Of a stretch of 64,000 bases of DNA, positions 1 to 9,707 are shown in pieces. The position numbers and the translations under genes were made by a program. Under the pieces are notes generated by a model. The model had not been told where the DNA came from, ran no database searches, and saw only the letters and a list, made by a program, of their open reading frames with translations. The stretch is taken from assembly GCA_016868255.1 (NCBI GenBank), contig VGHN01000003.1:62001-126000 (forward strand), written 5' to 3'. Each line of letters begins with the position of its first letter. Position 1 is the first letter of the stretch. This DNA is from Betaproteobacteria bacterium (GTDB lineage Bacteria; Pseudomonadota; Gammaproteobacteria; Burkholderiales; Burkholderiaceae_A).

Positions 1-1
1 C

Positions 2-1885
2 GCCGTGGGGGAGCGCTCGCCGGTCGCGGTGGTGGATGCGCCCGCGTCTGTGCGACTCGCGCTGGCCGAGGCACTCACCAATTTATTTGCTGCACCCATT
101 GGGCGTCTCGAGCAGGTCAAGCTCTGCGCCAACTGGATGGCCGCATGTGGTGAGCCGGGTCAGGATGCAGCTCTCTATGATGCCGTGGAGGCCCTGGCCA
201 TGGAGAGTTGCCCCCGATTGGGCCTCTCCATCCCTGTTGGCAAAGACTCTCTGAGCATGCGTGTTCAGTGGCAGGAGTCTGGCGCCTCTCAATCGGTGAT
301 CTCTCCGGTGTCTCTCAACCTCACCGCATTGGCGCCCGTGGCCGATGTTCGTGGGGTCTGGACACCGCAACTCAACACCGAGGTCGACGATGGAATTCTG
401 GTTCTGATTGACCTGGGGATGGGCAAGAATCGCCTGGGCGGTTCTGTTCTTGCGCTCACGCAGGAATGTTTTGGCGGGCCCCCGCCCGACCTCGATGACA
501 TTGAGTCCCTAGCAAGACTTCATGCAGCCCTCGCAAACCTACGGGAGCAATCTCTGGTCTTGGCCTATCACGATCGCTCCGACGGTGGCTTGATGGCGTG
601 TGTGGCCGAGATGGTATTTGCTGGGCGATCGGGTGTCACACTGAATTTGGATCTGCTCACGATTGATCCCCATGCCCAGGATTGGGGTGACTTCAAGATT
701 CGGCCCGACCAGGTCCGTGAACAACGCGAGGCCCTGAGCCTGGCGGCCCTCTTCGCAGAGGAGATTGGTGTTGTTATTCAGATTCGCAAGTCCGAGCGAA
801 CCCGGGTGATGGATGTCCTTCGGGCACATGGGCTCTCGTCCCAGGCGCATGAGATTGGCAGTCTCAATCCCCGTGACGCCATCGAGATCTACCGCGATGC
901 CAAATGCATTTTCAGCGCATCACGGGCAAGCCTCCAGAAGAGTTGGGGTCAGAACTCATTCGATATTGCGGCCCGCCGCGACAATCCTGCGGTGGTGGAG
1001 TCGGAGCGCAAGTCGCAGCTCGAGGCAGTCAATCCCATGCCGATTCATCTGCCCACCTCTCTTCATGAGCGGCTCATCCCAGGGCCGGCCGTGCACACCG
1101 GCCAGCAGCCCAAGGTTGCCATTCTTCGCGAGCAGGGGGTCAATGGGCAGGTGGAGATGGCGGCCGCTTTCGATCGAGCAGGATTTGAGTCGTGGGATGT
1201 GCATATGTCCGATCTTGCATCCGGTCGCGTGGATCTGCTCGACTTTCGCGGCTTTGTTGCATGCGGGGGCTTCTCCTTCGGTGATGTTCTGGGCGCGGGC
1301 CAGGGCTGGTCACGCTCCATTCTCTACAACGCCCGACTGCGCGATGCCTTCACCGACTTCTTTCATAGGGCCGATCGTTTTGCCTTGGGAGTCTGCAATG
1401 GCTGCCAGATGATTTCTGGGTTGGCCTCAATCATTCCGGGCGCGGCGGCCTGGCCTCGGTTTGTGCGCAATGAGTCCGAGCAGTTCGAGGCCCGTTTGTC
1501 TTGTGTGGAGATTGTGCATTCGCCTTCACTGTTTTTCGATGGGATGCAGGGTGCCCGACTGCCGGTCGTGGTCTCTCACGGCGAGGGCCGGGCCCAGTGG
1601 ACCAGTAAAACAAAGAATGCCGAGGCCCAAGCGCACATCGCCCTTCGTTTTGTCTCTCCCGGCAGCGAGGCTGCGGAGGCCTACCCATACAACCCCAATG
1701 GGTCTCCCAAGGGGGTCACCGGCCTGACCAATGACGATGGCCGGGTCACCATTCTCATGCCGCATCCCGAGCGCGTCTTTCGGAATGTTCAGCTCTCCTG
1801 GCGCCCAAGGTCATTTGACGCATACGGCGATGCCTCGCCATGGATGGAGATGTTTAACAACGCGCGCCGCTGGGTCTCGCGTTAA
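2..1885 (+). CDS. purL: Phosphoribosylformylglycinamidine synthase, C-terminal half (5' partial)
   Basis: PurL makes FGAM from FGAR, glutamine and ATP in purine biosynthesis, in the cytoplasm. The frame is open to the left edge, so the first visible GTG (position 5) is not the start; about 627 residues of a roughly 1300-residue large-type PurL remain. Visible parts are the second AIR-synthase-like domain (motif HDRSDGGL, about residue 190) and a C-terminal class I glutamine amidotransferase domain. In that domain [11 protein letters not shown] carries the nucleophile Cys, codon at 1394-1396, and MPHPERVF supplies the His and Glu of the triad. The glutaminase is fused, so no separate purQ or purS is expected. 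ybiT follows after 23 bp on the same strand. The identity is secure. Confidence 0.97.
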   Translation, partial: AVGERSPVAVVDAPASVRLALAEALTNLFAAPIGRLEQVKLCANWMAACGEPGQDAALYDAVEALAMESCPRLGLSIPVGKDSLSMRVQWQESGASQSVISPVSLNLTALAPVADVRGVWTPQLNTEVDDGILVLIDLGMGKNRLGGSVLALTQECFGGPPPDLDDIESLARLHAALANLREQSLVLAYHDRSDGGLMACVAEMVFAGRSGVTLNLDLLTIDPHAQDWGDFKIRPDQVREQREALSLAALFAEEIGVVIQIRKSERTRVMDVLRAHGLSSQAHEIGSLNPRDAIEIYRDAKCIFSASRASLQKSWGQNSFDIAARRDNPAVVESERKSQLEAVNPMPIHLPTSLHERLIPGPAVHTGQQPKVAILREQGVNGQVEMAAAFDRAGFESWDVHMSDLASGRVDLLDFRGFVACGGFSFGDVLGAGQGWSRSILYNARLRDAFTDFFHRADRFALGVCNGCQMISGLASIIPGAAAWPRFVRNESEQFEARLSCVEIVHSPSLFFDGMQGARLPVVVSHGEGRAQWTSKTKNAEAQAHIALRFVSPGSEAAEAYPYNPNGSPKGVTGLTNDDGRVTILMPHPERVFRNVQLSWRPRSFDAYGDASPWMEMFNNARRWVSR

Positions 1886-1908
1886 ACGATTTATTAAAGG
1901 GAATTGAT

Positions 1909-3528
1909 ATGTTGTCGACGGCCAATATCACGATGCAATTTGGCGGCAAGCCGCTCTTTGAGAATGTCTCGGTCAAGTTCACCGAGGGCAATCGCTATGG
2001 GCTCATTGGTGCCAACGGCTGCGGCAAGTCCACCTTTATCAAGATTCTTGGCGATGATCTCGAGGCGAGCAGTGGGTCGGTTACTAAAGAGGGAATGATC
2101 CGGCTCGGCAAGCTTCGCCAAGACCAATTCGCCTACGAGGATGTCCGTGTGCTCGACGTTGTGATGATGGGCCATGAAGAGATGTGGACAGCGATGACCG
2201 AGCGCGATTTGATCTACGCCAATCCAGAGGCCACCGAAGAAGACTATATGCGGGCCGCCGACCTTGAGGCACGATTCGCAGAGTTCGATGGCTACACCGC
2301 CGAGGCCCGGGCCGGAGAATTGCTTCTCGGTGCTGGCATTCCGCTTGAGCAACACCAGGGCCCCATGCGCGAGATTGCGCCGGGATGGAAACTGCGGGTG
2401 CTGCTGGCCCAGGCGCTCTTTGGGAATCCAGATGTTCTGCTGCTCGATGAGCCCACCAACAACCTAGACATCGACACCATTCGCTGGCTCGAGGACCTGC
2501 TCAACGATCGCGACAGCACCATGATCATCATCTCGCACGATCGACACTTCTTGAATCAGGTCTGCACGCACATGGCCGATGTGGACTACGGCGAGATTCG
2601 GATATATCCCGGCAACTACGATGACTACATGCTTGCATCGACCGAGTCTCGGGCACGGCTCATGGCGGCCAATGCAAAGAGCAAAGACCGCGTCAGTGAA
2701 CTCCAAGAGTTTGTTCGCCGATTTGCTGCAAACAAGTCCAAGGCCAAGCAGGCCACCTCTCGTCGAAAGCTCATTGAAAAGATTCAGTCCGAGGCTGTCG
2801 ATGTTCGACCCTCCTCGCGTCAGAACCCCTTCATTCGGTTCGAACAGACCAAACAACTCTATCGCCAGGCGGTGCATTTGCAGAGCGTGGTCAAGACCTA
2901 CGAGCGGGGCAGTCCAGTTCTAAACAAGGTCTCATTGATGGTCGAGGCTGGAGAGAAAATTGCGGTTGTCGGACCAAACGGGGCGGGCAAGTCCACCCTG
3001 GTCAAGGCCCTGATTGGCGCGGAACTGGGTGGTGTCGGTGTGGATTCAGGCCTTGTGAAGTGGTCCGAGAATGCGCAAATTGGCTATATGGCGCAGGACG
3101 TCTATCCGGAGTTTGAGCAATCGCGCACGCTGACCGAGTGGCTGCAGCGCTTTGGCCAGGAGGGCGATGACGATCAGGCCATTCGCTCGATTCTTGGTCG
3201 ATTGTTGTTCTCTGGCGACGAAGTTCACAAAGTGGTTTCTGTGTTGTCAGGTGGAGAAAAACACCGCATGAGTTTTGGTCGCCTTATGCTCGAGCGGGCC
3301 AATGTGCTCATCATGGATGAGCCGACCAATCACTTGGACATGGAGTCGATCGAATCACTGCAGATGGCGCTTGAGAAGTTTCAGGGAACCCTCTTTGTGG
3401 TCTCCCATGACCGCGAGTTCGTCAATGCGGTTGCCAATCGCATCTGGGCCATGACTGGTGATGGCTCGGTCACCGATTTCAAGGGCAGCTACGACGAATA
3501 CTTGGCCAGCCAGGGCATCAATGCCTAA
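1909..3528 (+). CDS. ybiT: ABC-F family ATPase, YbiT type
   Basis: This is a soluble ABC-F protein with two ATPase domains and no membrane segment; the family acts on ribosomes. The 539 residues follow E. coli YbiT closely (about 530 residues), with [12 protein letters not shown] at the N-terminus. Walker A motifs are GANGCGKST (residues 34-42) and GPNGAGKST (about 355-363). The second domain has a normal LSGGEK signature (about 446), whereas the first has APGWKLR in its place, as is usual for Ybi[12 protein letters not shown] and [11 protein letters not shown] are the Walker B regions, with the charged linker typical of ABC-F between the domains. An AAGGG-like Shine-Dalgarno lies before the ATG. 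The stop overlaps mobA by 8 bp. The ribosomal role of YbiT itself is less defined than that of EttA. Confidence 0.93.
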   Translation: MLSTANITMQFGGKPLFENVSVKFTEGNRYGLIGANGCGKSTFIKILGDDLEASSGSVTKEGMIRLGKLRQDQFAYEDVRVLDVVMMGHEEMWTAMTERDLIYANPEATEEDYMRAADLEARFAEFDGYTAEARAGELLLGAGIPLEQHQGPMREIAPGWKLRVLLAQALFGNPDVLLLDEPTNNLDIDTIRWLEDLLNDRDSTMIIISHDRHFLNQVCTHMADVDYGEIRIYPGNYDDYMLASTESRARLMAANAKSKDRVSELQEFVRRFAANKSKAKQATSRRKLIEKIQSEAVDVRPSSRQNPFIRFEQTKQLYRQAVHLQSVVKTYERGSPVLNKVSLMVEAGEKIAVVGPNGAGKSTLVKALIGAELGGVGVDSGLVKWSENAQIGYMAQDVYPEFEQSRTLTEWLQRFGQEGDDDQAIRSILGRLLFSGDEVHKVVSVLSGGEKHRMSFGRLMLERANVLIMDEPTNHLDMESIESLQMALEKFQGTLFVVSHDREFVNAVANRIWAMTGDGSVTDFKGSYDEYLASQGINA

Positions 3529-4159
3529 TTACTCTGAACAGGTCACGGGCCTTGTGTTAGCGGGTGGCCAGGGTTCGCGAATGCATGGCCGCGACAAGGG
3601 CCTGGTTGAGTTTCAAGGGCAGCCGCTTGCACAGCGAGCGATGGAGCGGCTTCGGCGTCAGGTCAGTCAGTTGCTCGTCAGTGCGAATCGCAACCAGGCG
3701 CATTACGAGGCGCTTGGCGTTGGGGTTCTTGGGGACAGCCTTGAGGGCTTCCAGGGCCCTCTGGCAGGAATTTTGGTTGGCTTAGAACATTGCGAGACGG
3801 AGTGGCTTCAGGTGGTCCCCTGCGATGTTCCCTTCTTTCCTCTCGATTTGGTGGAGCGATTAATGAATGCCGCAGAGCGTGAGGGATGCCTGGCGGCCTA
3901 TCCTCTGAGCCCGAGCGAAGAAGGCCGTACACAGCGGCAGCCTGTTTTTCTCTGCGTAAAGACCTCTGCCGTCTCAGGCCTTCGCGACTACCTCGGGTCT
4001 GGGGGGCGCAAGATCGATGAGTGGGTTCGCTCGATTGGGGTTGCCCAGGTTTCTTTTGAGTCAAAGAATGCCTTTGCCAATGCCAACACACTCGATGAGC
4101 TTGAGGCATTGAGTCAAGGTCTCTCTATTCACAGCGAGGATTCGTCATGTCAGCGTTGA
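3521..4159 (+). CDS. mobA: Molybdenum cofactor guanylyltransferase MobA
   Basis: MobA transfers GMP from GTP to molybdenum cofactor to make the MGD form used by DMSO-reductase-family enzymes such as formate dehydrogenase. The nucleotide-binding N-terminus [18 protein letters not shown] (about residues 11-28) is diagnostic, and [10 protein letters not shown] carries the metal-binding Asp. The open frame extends upstream inside ybiT. I chose the ATG at 3521, which overlaps the ybiT stop by 8 bp and puts the LAGG motif at the usual distance from the start, giving 212 residues. The gene overlaps moeA by 13 bp, so the two are probably translated together and form the cofactor-assembly part of the local Mo/W block. 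Confidence 0.94.
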   Translation: MPNYSEQVTGLVLAGGQGSRMHGRDKGLVEFQGQPLAQRAMERLRRQVSQLLVSANRNQAHYEALGVGVLGDSLEGFQGPLAGILVGLEHCETEWLQVVPCDVPFFPLDLVERLMNAAEREGCLAAYPLSPSEEGRTQRQPVFLCVKTSAVSGLRDYLGSGGRKIDEWVRSIGVAQVSFESKNAFANANTLDELEALSQGLSIHSEDSSCQR

Positions 4160-5460
4160 CGCAGCTGGATCAGATAGTTTCATGCCTCTCGGGCTACGAC
4201 CCCGACGCCTTGCGTGTCTCCAAGGCCATTGAAGTCATTGAGGCGCTATGCGCGCCACGTGAAATCGATTGGGCAGTCGAGCGTGTTCCCGTTCGTGCCG
4301 CCCTCGGCCGGGTCTTGGCCAAAGACTTGGTTTCTCCGATTAATGTCCCGAGTCATGACAACGCAGCCATGGATGGCTATGCCTTTGACGGTGGTTGCAT
4401 AGCCGGTGCTGGGGAAACACTCTCTTTCACGGTCAAAGGAGAGGCCTTCGCGGGACGCCAGTTCAATGGCCACTGTGAGCCGGGGCACTGTGTTCGAGTC
4501 ATGACAGGAGCGGTGATGCCCAGCGGCTGCGACACCGTCATTCCGCAGGAGTTCACCGAACGCGATGGGCAGACCATTCGGTTCCTCTCGAAGGCGGTTC
4601 GACGCGGTGACAACCGCCGCCTGATGGGCGAGGACCTCACACAGGGCAAGCCCGCCTTGTCGGCCGGTCGAATCATTCGGCCCGCGGATCTTGGCTTGGC
4701 GGCCTCTCTTGGGTTTTCGGAGTTGGGGGTCCGCAGGCGCGTGCGAGTCGCATTCTTCTCAACAGGCGATGAGCTGCGCTCAGTCGGTGAGGCACTCGAT
4801 CCGGGCTGTGTGTATGACAGCAATCGTTACACGCTCTTTGGCATGCTGGCCCGACTCGGTGTGGACGTTGTTGATATGGGGGTCGTCCCCGATCAACCCG
4901 AGCTTCTCGAGGCAGCCTTTCGTCAGGCCGCGAGCTCTGCCGATGCAATCGTGACCTCGGGTGGCGTGTCGGTGGGAGAGGCCGATTTTATTAAGACCAT
5001 GATGGCCAAGCTTGGTGACGTTACCTTCTGGCGCATTGCAATGCGCCCGGGTCGCCCCATGGCCTTCGGTCGTATCTGGTCGGGAGCACGTGTCGGCGAG
5101 GGAGACTCAGCCGTGCTCTTTGGATTGCCTGGCAATCCGGTGGCGGTCATGGTGACCTTCTATCTCTTTGTACGCCCCGGACTCTTGTCGATGATGGGAG
5201 CCAAGGGCGAGGGCGGCGTGGTGATGCAGGCGGTGAGCGATGAGGAGATTCCCAAGCGTGCAGGTCGGACCGAGTATCGACGCGGTGTCTTATTTGTCGA
5301 CGCCAAGGGCGAGACCCGGGTGAGAACCACTGGGGGCCAGGGCTCTGGCATTCTGCGCTCGATGAGCGATGCCAATTGCCTGGTCATGCTCGATCACGAT
5401 GCCTCGCTTGTGGCCAAGGGCGATCGAGTCTCTGTGATTCCTTTCGATGGCCTTGTTTAA
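4147..5460 (+). CDS. moeA: Molybdopterin molybdenumtransferase MoeA
   Basis: MoeA inserts molybdate (or tungstate) into adenylylated molybdopterin. The 437-residue protein has the family's landmarks: SHDNAAMDGYAFDG (about residues 69-82), DSNRYTLFGMLARLG, the MoaB/Mog-like fold motif TSGGVSVGEADF (about 270), MRPGRPMAFG and FGLPGNPVA near the start of the C-terminal domain. It overlaps mobA by 13 bp upstream. Its stop overlaps the convergent importer ATPase gene by 4 bp. Next to a tungstate-type importer it could serve W- as well as Mo-cofactor synthesis, which sequence alone does not settle. Confidence 0.95.
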   Translation: MSALTQLDQIVSCLSGYDPDALRVSKAIEVIEALCAPREIDWAVERVPVRAALGRVLAKDLVSPINVPSHDNAAMDGYAFDGGCIAGAGETLSFTVKGEAFAGRQFNGHCEPGHCVRVMTGAVMPSGCDTVIPQEFTERDGQTIRFLSKAVRRGDNRRLMGEDLTQGKPALSAGRIIRPADLGLAASLGFSELGVRRRVRVAFFSTGDELRSVGEALDPGCVYDSNRYTLFGMLARLGVDVVDMGVVPDQPELLEAAFRQAASSADAIVTSGGVSVGEADFIKTMMAKLGDVTFWRIAMRPGRPMAFGRIWSGARVGEGDSAVLFGLPGNPVAVMVTFYLFVRPGLLSMMGAKGEGGVVMQAVSDEEIPKRAGRTEYRRGVLFVDAKGETRVRTTGGQGSGILRSMSDANCLVMLDHDASLVAKGDRVSVIPFDGLV

Positions 5461-6104
5461 GAGGATGCTCGCACCGGTTTGTCCTCGATGATTCGCCCTT
5501 TCTCGAGGCGAATAATGCGGCTGGCGAGCGCCAATGTCTGTGCCTCGGAGTGAGAGCTAAAGACAATCGTCCGTGGCCTGGTCAGCGGGCGGTTCTCGTT
5601 GACAAACCCAGAGAGTGTTTGGATGCATTGAGTGCTTGATTCGGCGTCGAGTGCCGAGAGTGGCTCGTCCAGCAGAAGCAAATCGGGCTGGCGAATCAGC
5701 GCCTTTGCCAGAGAGAGCCTCTGTTGCTGACCGCCAGAGAGTCGGGTGGCCAGCCGCTCCCTCAGATCGAGAAGACCCATGTTTTGAAGTGACTTGTCTA
5801 CGAGCGGCCTCGCTTCTTGCCAGGTTCTGCCCGCGAACCAGGCGGCGAGTCGAAGGTTGAGCCCCGCAGACAGGTGCAGCAATTGGCTGCGTTGAAACAC
5901 CATTGCAATGCGCAGGTCCAGCTCGGTCTGAACCTGGCCGCGTGATTCAGGAATAAGCCCATGCAGGGCCCGCAGCAGGGTGGTCTTCCCACTTCCGTTG
6001 GGCCCCATGAGACCCACGACCTCTCCTGCGCCGATGTGGAGTGAGTCAATCTGAAGGATGGGTTCTTGCATCCGAATGACGCGCAGGCTGTTGATTCGAA
6101 TCAC
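5457..6104 (-). CDS. tupC: Tungstate/molybdate-type ABC transporter ATP-binding protein (TupC-like)
   Basis: This is the ATPase subunit of an oxyanion importer, with Walker A GPNGSGKT (residues 34-41), signature LSGGQ (122-126) and Walker B LLLLDEP with Glu147. At 215 residues it lacks the C-terminal Mop/TOBE domain of molybdate ModC, which fits the shorter TupC. Translation starts at a GTG whose GTGA overlaps the stop of the permease gene, a sign of coupling. It is convergent to moeA with a 4-bp overlap. The tungstate assignment is inferred from the permease type, the missing Mop domain and the neighbours (regulator, fdhD, mobA, moeA). Molybdate cannot be excluded. Confidence 0.78.
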   Translation of the reverse strand: MIRINSLRVIRMQEPILQIDSLHIGAGEVVGLMGPNGSGKTTLLRALHGLIPESRGQVQTELDLRIAMVFQRSQLLHLSAGLNLRLAAWFAGRTWQEARPLVDKSLQNMGLLDLRERLATRLSGGQQQRLSLAKALIRQPDLLLLDEPLSALDAESSTQCIQTLSGFVNENRPLTRPRTIVFSSHSEAQTLALASRIIRLEKGRIIEDKPVRASS

Positions 6105-6811
6105 GACCGTGCCTCCTGCCCTGGGCTGCGGTGGGCCACTGCGAAGAGGAGCAGGTTGAGAAGCAAGACGGCCATGAGGAGAACAATTCCAAGGCCGATG
6201 GCCAGGGGCAGGTCACCCTTGCTTGTTTCGAGCGCGATGGCTGTGGTCATCACCCGGGTGAATCCATCGATGTTGCCGCCGACCATCATGACCGTGCCCA
6301 CCTCTGCAATCGCACGGCCAAAGCAGGTGATCAGAATGGTGAGCAGTGCCGCACGCTCATGAACCAGTAGCAAGAGTGCACGAGCAAGCAGGCCAGCCCC
6401 CATCGAGCGAAGGCCCTCGCCGATTCGTCGGTCGGCATCCTCGATGAGTTGGCGTGTCATGGTGGCCGCCAGGGGGATCACCAGCAGCGTCTGCGCAAAA
6501 ATCATGGCCTGCAGACTAAAGAGCCAGCCAAGGCTTCCCAGAGGACCCGAGCGCGAAAGCAGAAGATAGGTAATAAGACCCACCACAACGGCAGGAATGG
6601 CCACATAGGTATTGAGCAGCAGAATGGTGATGCGCTTGCCACTGAAGTCTCGTGCGCCGAGCATTGCACCGAGGGTGCAGCCAATTAGGCAGGCGAAGGC
6701 CGTTGCCGATACGCTGACTGTGAATGAACGGGCAACGATTGCAACAAGGCCTGGGTCGAGATCGAGGACGAGTTGCGTTGCAATCGCAATGCTTTGAGAG
6801 ATGTCACTCAT
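6101..6811 (-). CDS. tupB: Tungstate/molybdate-type ABC transporter permease (TupB-like)
   Basis: This inner-membrane permease of 236 residues has about five to six hydrophobic helices. The cytoplasmic coupling loop contains EGLRSMGAG and ends in FGRAIAEVG, the signature that contacts the ATPase in TupB/WtpB-type permeases. It is the first gene of a two-gene transcription unit with tupC (4-bp GTGA overlap). It is read away from the divergent regulator gene, leaving 50 bp between the start codons. No periplasmic binding-protein gene (tupA) lies on either side. No clear Shine-Dalgarno was seen before the ATG at 6811. Confidence 0.8.
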   Translation of the reverse strand: MSDISQSIAIATQLVLDLDPGLVAIVARSFTVSVSATAFACLIGCTLGAMLGARDFSGKRITILLLNTYVAIPAVVVGLITYLLLSRSGPLGSLGWLFSLQAMIFAQTLLVIPLAATMTRQLIEDADRRIGEGLRSMGAGLLARALLLLVHERAALLTILITCFGRAIAEVGTVMMVGGNIDGFTRVMTTAIALETSKGDLPLAIGLGIVLLMAVLLLNLLLFAVAHRSPGQEARS

Positions 6812-6851
6812 TAGAGGGCGTATGCTAGAGGCTTCAATCGCAGCGCACCAT

Positions 6852-6863
6852 ATAACCAGTTAT
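6852..6863. promoter_or_regulatory. Short inverted repeat at the start of the Mo/W regulator gene
   Basis: The sequence ATAAC-CA-GTTAT is a perfect inverted repeat with 5-bp arms in the 50-bp divergent region between tupB and the regulator gene. It covers the first two bases of the regulator's ATG at 6862. Its AT-rich symmetry resembles ModE-type operators in character, though not the exact E. coli Mo-box. Autoregulation is an inference. Arms of 5 bp can occur by chance. Confidence 0.3.
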
Positions 6864-7965
6864 GCATAGGGGATTCCACCGCCCGCTTCGGGTCTCGCTG
6901 GCTTATAGCCTGGCCGATCAGTCACAGAGCGATGACCTGGTTCATCACCCGCTCATTCAGATGCTCGATGCCGTTGAGCGACGTGGCTCCATCTCAGCGG
7001 CGGCCCACACCCTTGGATTCTCTTACCGCCATGTCTGGGGAGAGCTAAAGCGCTGGGAGGCACGTTTCGAGCGTGAGTTGATCGTCTGGGAAAAAGGCCA
7101 GAAGGCCCAGCTCACAACGTTTGGTCAAAAACTTCTCTGGGCCGAGCGTCAGGTTCAGTCGCGGCTCTCGCCTCAGATCGCCGCGCTGCGAGCGGATTTA
7201 GAGCGCGTCTTCGGCACGGCCTTTGATGACGACGCCCATGTCGTGAGTATTCCAGCCAGCCATGACGATGCCTTGGCCCGCTTCCGCGACACAGCAGTCG
7301 AGCGTGGTCTGCACTTGGAGCTGCGTTTCTGTGGCAGCCTCGAGGCCTTGGCTCGGTATTCCGATGCCCGATCTCAACTTGCTGGATTTCATGTGCCGCG
7401 ATCGCGGCACGACCTCGAGGGAACCATCCGCCGACTCAAGGAGGCCATGCGAAAGTCTGCTGCGGGGGCCGATGGTCTGCTCATTCCATTCGCTCGGCGA
7501 ACCCAGGGGCTCATCGTGGAGGCCAACAATCCCCTGGGCCTAAAGGGATTGCCCGACCTTCTCAATGGCACCTTCCGATTCGTTAACCGCCTTCCTGGGG
7601 CCGCCACCCGACTCTTTCTCGATGCCTGGCTCGACGACCATGGTGTATCCGCAGACTCCATTCAAGGCTACCGTTTCGAGGAACCCTCGCACGCGGCGGT
7701 TGCGCAGGCGGTTTGGAGCGGTGCCGCAGAGGCGGGACTGGGCTTGGAATCGGCAGCTCGAGACCGTGGCCTTGGTTTTGTGCCTCTCTTTGACGAGGAT
7801 TATTGGATTGTCTGTCGGGAACAGGAATTGGCCACGCCCGGCGTTGAAAAACTTATCGCCATGCTCGCAGAGAACGATTGGACCGATCGGCTCGATGGCT
7901 ATGAGGGCTACGAGAGGCCATGCCCCGAGTTGGAGGCCTCGCGTCTTTCGGAATTGCTTGCCTGA
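6862..7965 (+). CDS. ModE-type HTH regulator with PBP-like ligand domain
   Basis: The 367-residue protein joins a ModE/LysR-like winged helix (about residues 28-105; GSISAAAHTLGFSYRHVWGE is the helix-turn-helix) to a C-terminal periplasmic-binding-protein-like domain of the kind seen in molybdate/tungstate sensors. The region around residues 236-310 (RFVNRLPGAATRLFLDAWL, then GYRFEEPSHAAVAQAV) is typical of that domain. There is no signal peptide, so it acts in the cytoplasm. It is divergent from tupBC and lies 15 bp upstream of fdhD, so it probably senses tungstate or molybdate and controls the importer. The ATG at 6862 has no visible Shine-Dalgarno and overlaps an inverted repeat. No better downstream start was found before the HTH. 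Confidence 0.82.
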   Translation: MHRGFHRPLRVSLAYSLADQSQSDDLVHHPLIQMLDAVERRGSISAAAHTLGFSYRHVWGELKRWEARFERELIVWEKGQKAQLTTFGQKLLWAERQVQSRLSPQIAALRADLERVFGTAFDDDAHVVSIPASHDDALARFRDTAVERGLHLELRFCGSLEALARYSDARSQLAGFHVPRSRHDLEGTIRRLKEAMRKSAAGADGLLIPFARRTQGLIVEANNPLGLKGLPDLLNGTFRFVNRLPGAATRLFLDAWLDDHGVSADSIQGYRFEEPSHAAVAQAVWSGAAEAGLGLESAARDRGLGFVPLFDEDYWIVCREQELATPGVEKLIAMLAENDWTDRLDGYEGYERPCPELEASRLSELLA

Positions 7966-7980
7966 GATGCACCCACACCC

Positions 7981-8829
7981 ATGAGTCAGCACCCCATACT
8001 CAGTGACGCTGCCATTCCATTGGTTGCAGAGGCCGAGGTCATAGACGACCAGGGTCGGCGCAAGTCCATCCTGATTCCAGGAGAGCGCCCCCTAACGGTC
8101 TATGTCGACAAGCAGGAGTTGGTTACCCTTATGACCTTGGGCGGTGCGCCCGAGGCCCTTGTGTTGGGTTATCTGAAGAATCAACGGTTTGTTCAGTCGC
8201 TCGAGGAGCTTGTTTCGATTCAGGTGGACTGGGAGGTGGCCGCTGCTTCGGTGGTGACTCGCGATGGCATTCGATTTTTAAATGAACGCCAAGAGAAACG
8301 AACCATCACCACTGGCTGTGGACAGGGCACCATCTTCGGCGACATTCTCTCGGACATCGATTCCATTTCACTCGCTCCAAGTGCACGTCTCGATCACCAG
8401 ACCCTGGTCGGCATTGTCGATGTTGTGAGGCAGCATCGCTCCATCTACAAACAGGCAGGGTCCGTTCACGGCTGCGCACTTTTTCGCGGCACCGAGCTTT
8501 TAATGTTCATCGAGGACGTGGGCCGTCATAATGCCGTTGATGCAATTGCCGGCCGAATGTGGCTTGAGGGACTCGATGGAGCAGGCTTGGTCTTCTACAC
8601 CACGGGTCGCCTCACATCCGAGATGGTGATTAAAGGCGCGCAGATGGGCATTCCGTTCTTGCTCTCTCGCTCTGGCGTGACCCAGATGGGACTCGATGTC
8701 GCCCGTCGCGTGAATCTGAGTCTCTTTGGGCGCTGCTCGGGGCAGCATTACCTTCTATACAGCGGCTTTGAGCGATTCATCCCACGCATGCAAGAGGCTG
8801 TCGAGTCGCCCGTGGTCAATTCGGGCTAG
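7981..8829 (+). CDS. fdhD: Formate dehydrogenase accessory sulfurtransferase FdhD
   Basis: FdhD passes sulfur from IscS to the Mo/W-bis-MGD cofactor of formate dehydrogenase, which makes that enzyme active. Conserved stretches are IPGERPLTVYVD (about residues 32-43), VHGCALF, EDVGRHNAVDAIAGRM and FYTTGRLTSEMVIKGAQ. E. coli FdhD uses two cysteines spaced CxxC. Here the corresponding segment TTGCGQGT has a single Cys (Cys113). The gene lies 15 bp after the regulator and links the Mo/W block to formate metabolism; the dehydrogenase itself is outside the window. The last 75 bp overlap the convergent serB. Confidence 0.94.
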   Translation: MSQHPILSDAAIPLVAEAEVIDDQGRRKSILIPGERPLTVYVDKQELVTLMTLGGAPEALVLGYLKNQRFVQSLEELVSIQVDWEVAAASVVTRDGIRFLNERQEKRTITTGCGQGTIFGDILSDIDSISLAPSARLDHQTLVGIVDVVRQHRSIYKQAGSVHGCALFRGTELLMFIEDVGRHNAVDAIAGRMWLEGLDGAGLVFYTTGRLTSEMVIKGAQMGIPFLLSRSGVTQMGLDVARRVNLSLFGRCSGQHYLLYSGFERFIPRMQEAVESPVVNSG

Positions 8830-9663
8830 GGCGACTTCACGCACAGAAGGCTTCGCACGATAAGCCACACTCATTCCTGCAATCTGCATCATGGGGATGT
8901 CGTTGGAGCCGTCGCCAAAGACAATGGCCGATGAACTCGGTTTGGAGCGCTGCTTGCAACGGTCGGCAACCGCACCCTGCTTGGCAGGGCCATCAATAAT
9001 AGGCCCCACCACGGTTCCGTTGAACCGACCCGCATCGACTCCCAATGTGTTGCAGACCACCTCATCGAAACCAAGCCTCGAGGCCACATGGTCGGTGATT
9101 GGCGAGAAGCCACCCGAGACCAGCATGGTGTGGAGCCCAAGCGCCTTGGCCCGGGTGACCAACTCCGCTGCGCCCGGGTTGATTCGAAGCCGCTCTTGAA
9201 TCAGCGAGTCCATGGCCTTCACCTCGAGACCATCGAGGAGTCGAACCCGTTGCCGGAGGCTTTCTCCGTAATCCTTGATTTCTCCGCGCATGGCGGCGGC
9301 TGTAACCGCTGCCACCTCGGCCTTCTTCCCGATGAAGTCGGCGAGTTCATCAATGCACTCAATGTTGATCACCGTTGAGTCCATGTCCATGGCAAGCACG
9401 CTGAAGTCGCCCAGAGACCGTCCCAGGGGAACAAAGAAATAGTCGCAGCCATACATGGTTGAGAACCGTTCGAGGATTTCGCGACAGAAGTGGTCTACGG
9501 TTGAGGCATCGAGAGGGCCAATAACAGCCGCATGCTCGGATGAACGTGCGAGCGGCCGCTCGATCAGGTTGGCGAGCGAGCGACCCAGGGCGGGATCGAT
9601 TGTTCGTAGAGCGCCGTCTGCATTGGGTTGGCTGCCCGATACCAGCACAAGATGGCCTCGCAT
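8755..9663 (-). CDS. serB: Phosphoserine phosphatase SerB
   Basis: SerB is an HAD phosphatase that performs the last step of serine synthesis. Motif I is AMDMDST (nucleophile Asp93, acid Asp95), motif II lies in LVSGGFSP, and motif III/IV is FGDGSNDIPMM. The frame is open to 9687, but the ATG at 9663 has a good Shine-Dalgarno (TGAGGAACAAAGAATG) and the upstream start has none, so 302 residues are preferred. An ACT-like N-terminal region precedes the catalytic domain. The 3' end overlaps fdhD by 75 bp on the opposite strand; both C-termini look intact. It lies 44 bp after mfd on the same strand. Confidence 0.95.
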   Translation of the reverse strand: MRGHLVLVSGSQPNADGALRTIDPALGRSLANLIERPLARSSEHAAVIGPLDASTVDHFCREILERFSTMYGCDYFFVPLGRSLGDFSVLAMDMDSTVINIECIDELADFIGKKAEVAAVTAAAMRGEIKDYGESLRQRVRLLDGLEVKAMDSLIQERLRINPGAAELVTRAKALGLHTMLVSGGFSPITDHVASRLGFDEVVCNTLGVDAGRFNGTVVGPIIDGPAKQGAVADRCKQRSKPSSSAIVFGDGSNDIPMMQIAGMSVAYRAKPSVREVALARIDHGRLDSLLHAWDESLKAAV

Positions 9664-9707
9664 TCTTTGTTCCTCATTTGTCTGCATGGGTGTGTGGGCG
9701 ACTGAGT

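Noticed and set aside
5-7. GTG as start of purL
   Set aside because: The frame is open to the window edge and the protein is clearly the second half of a much longer PurL.
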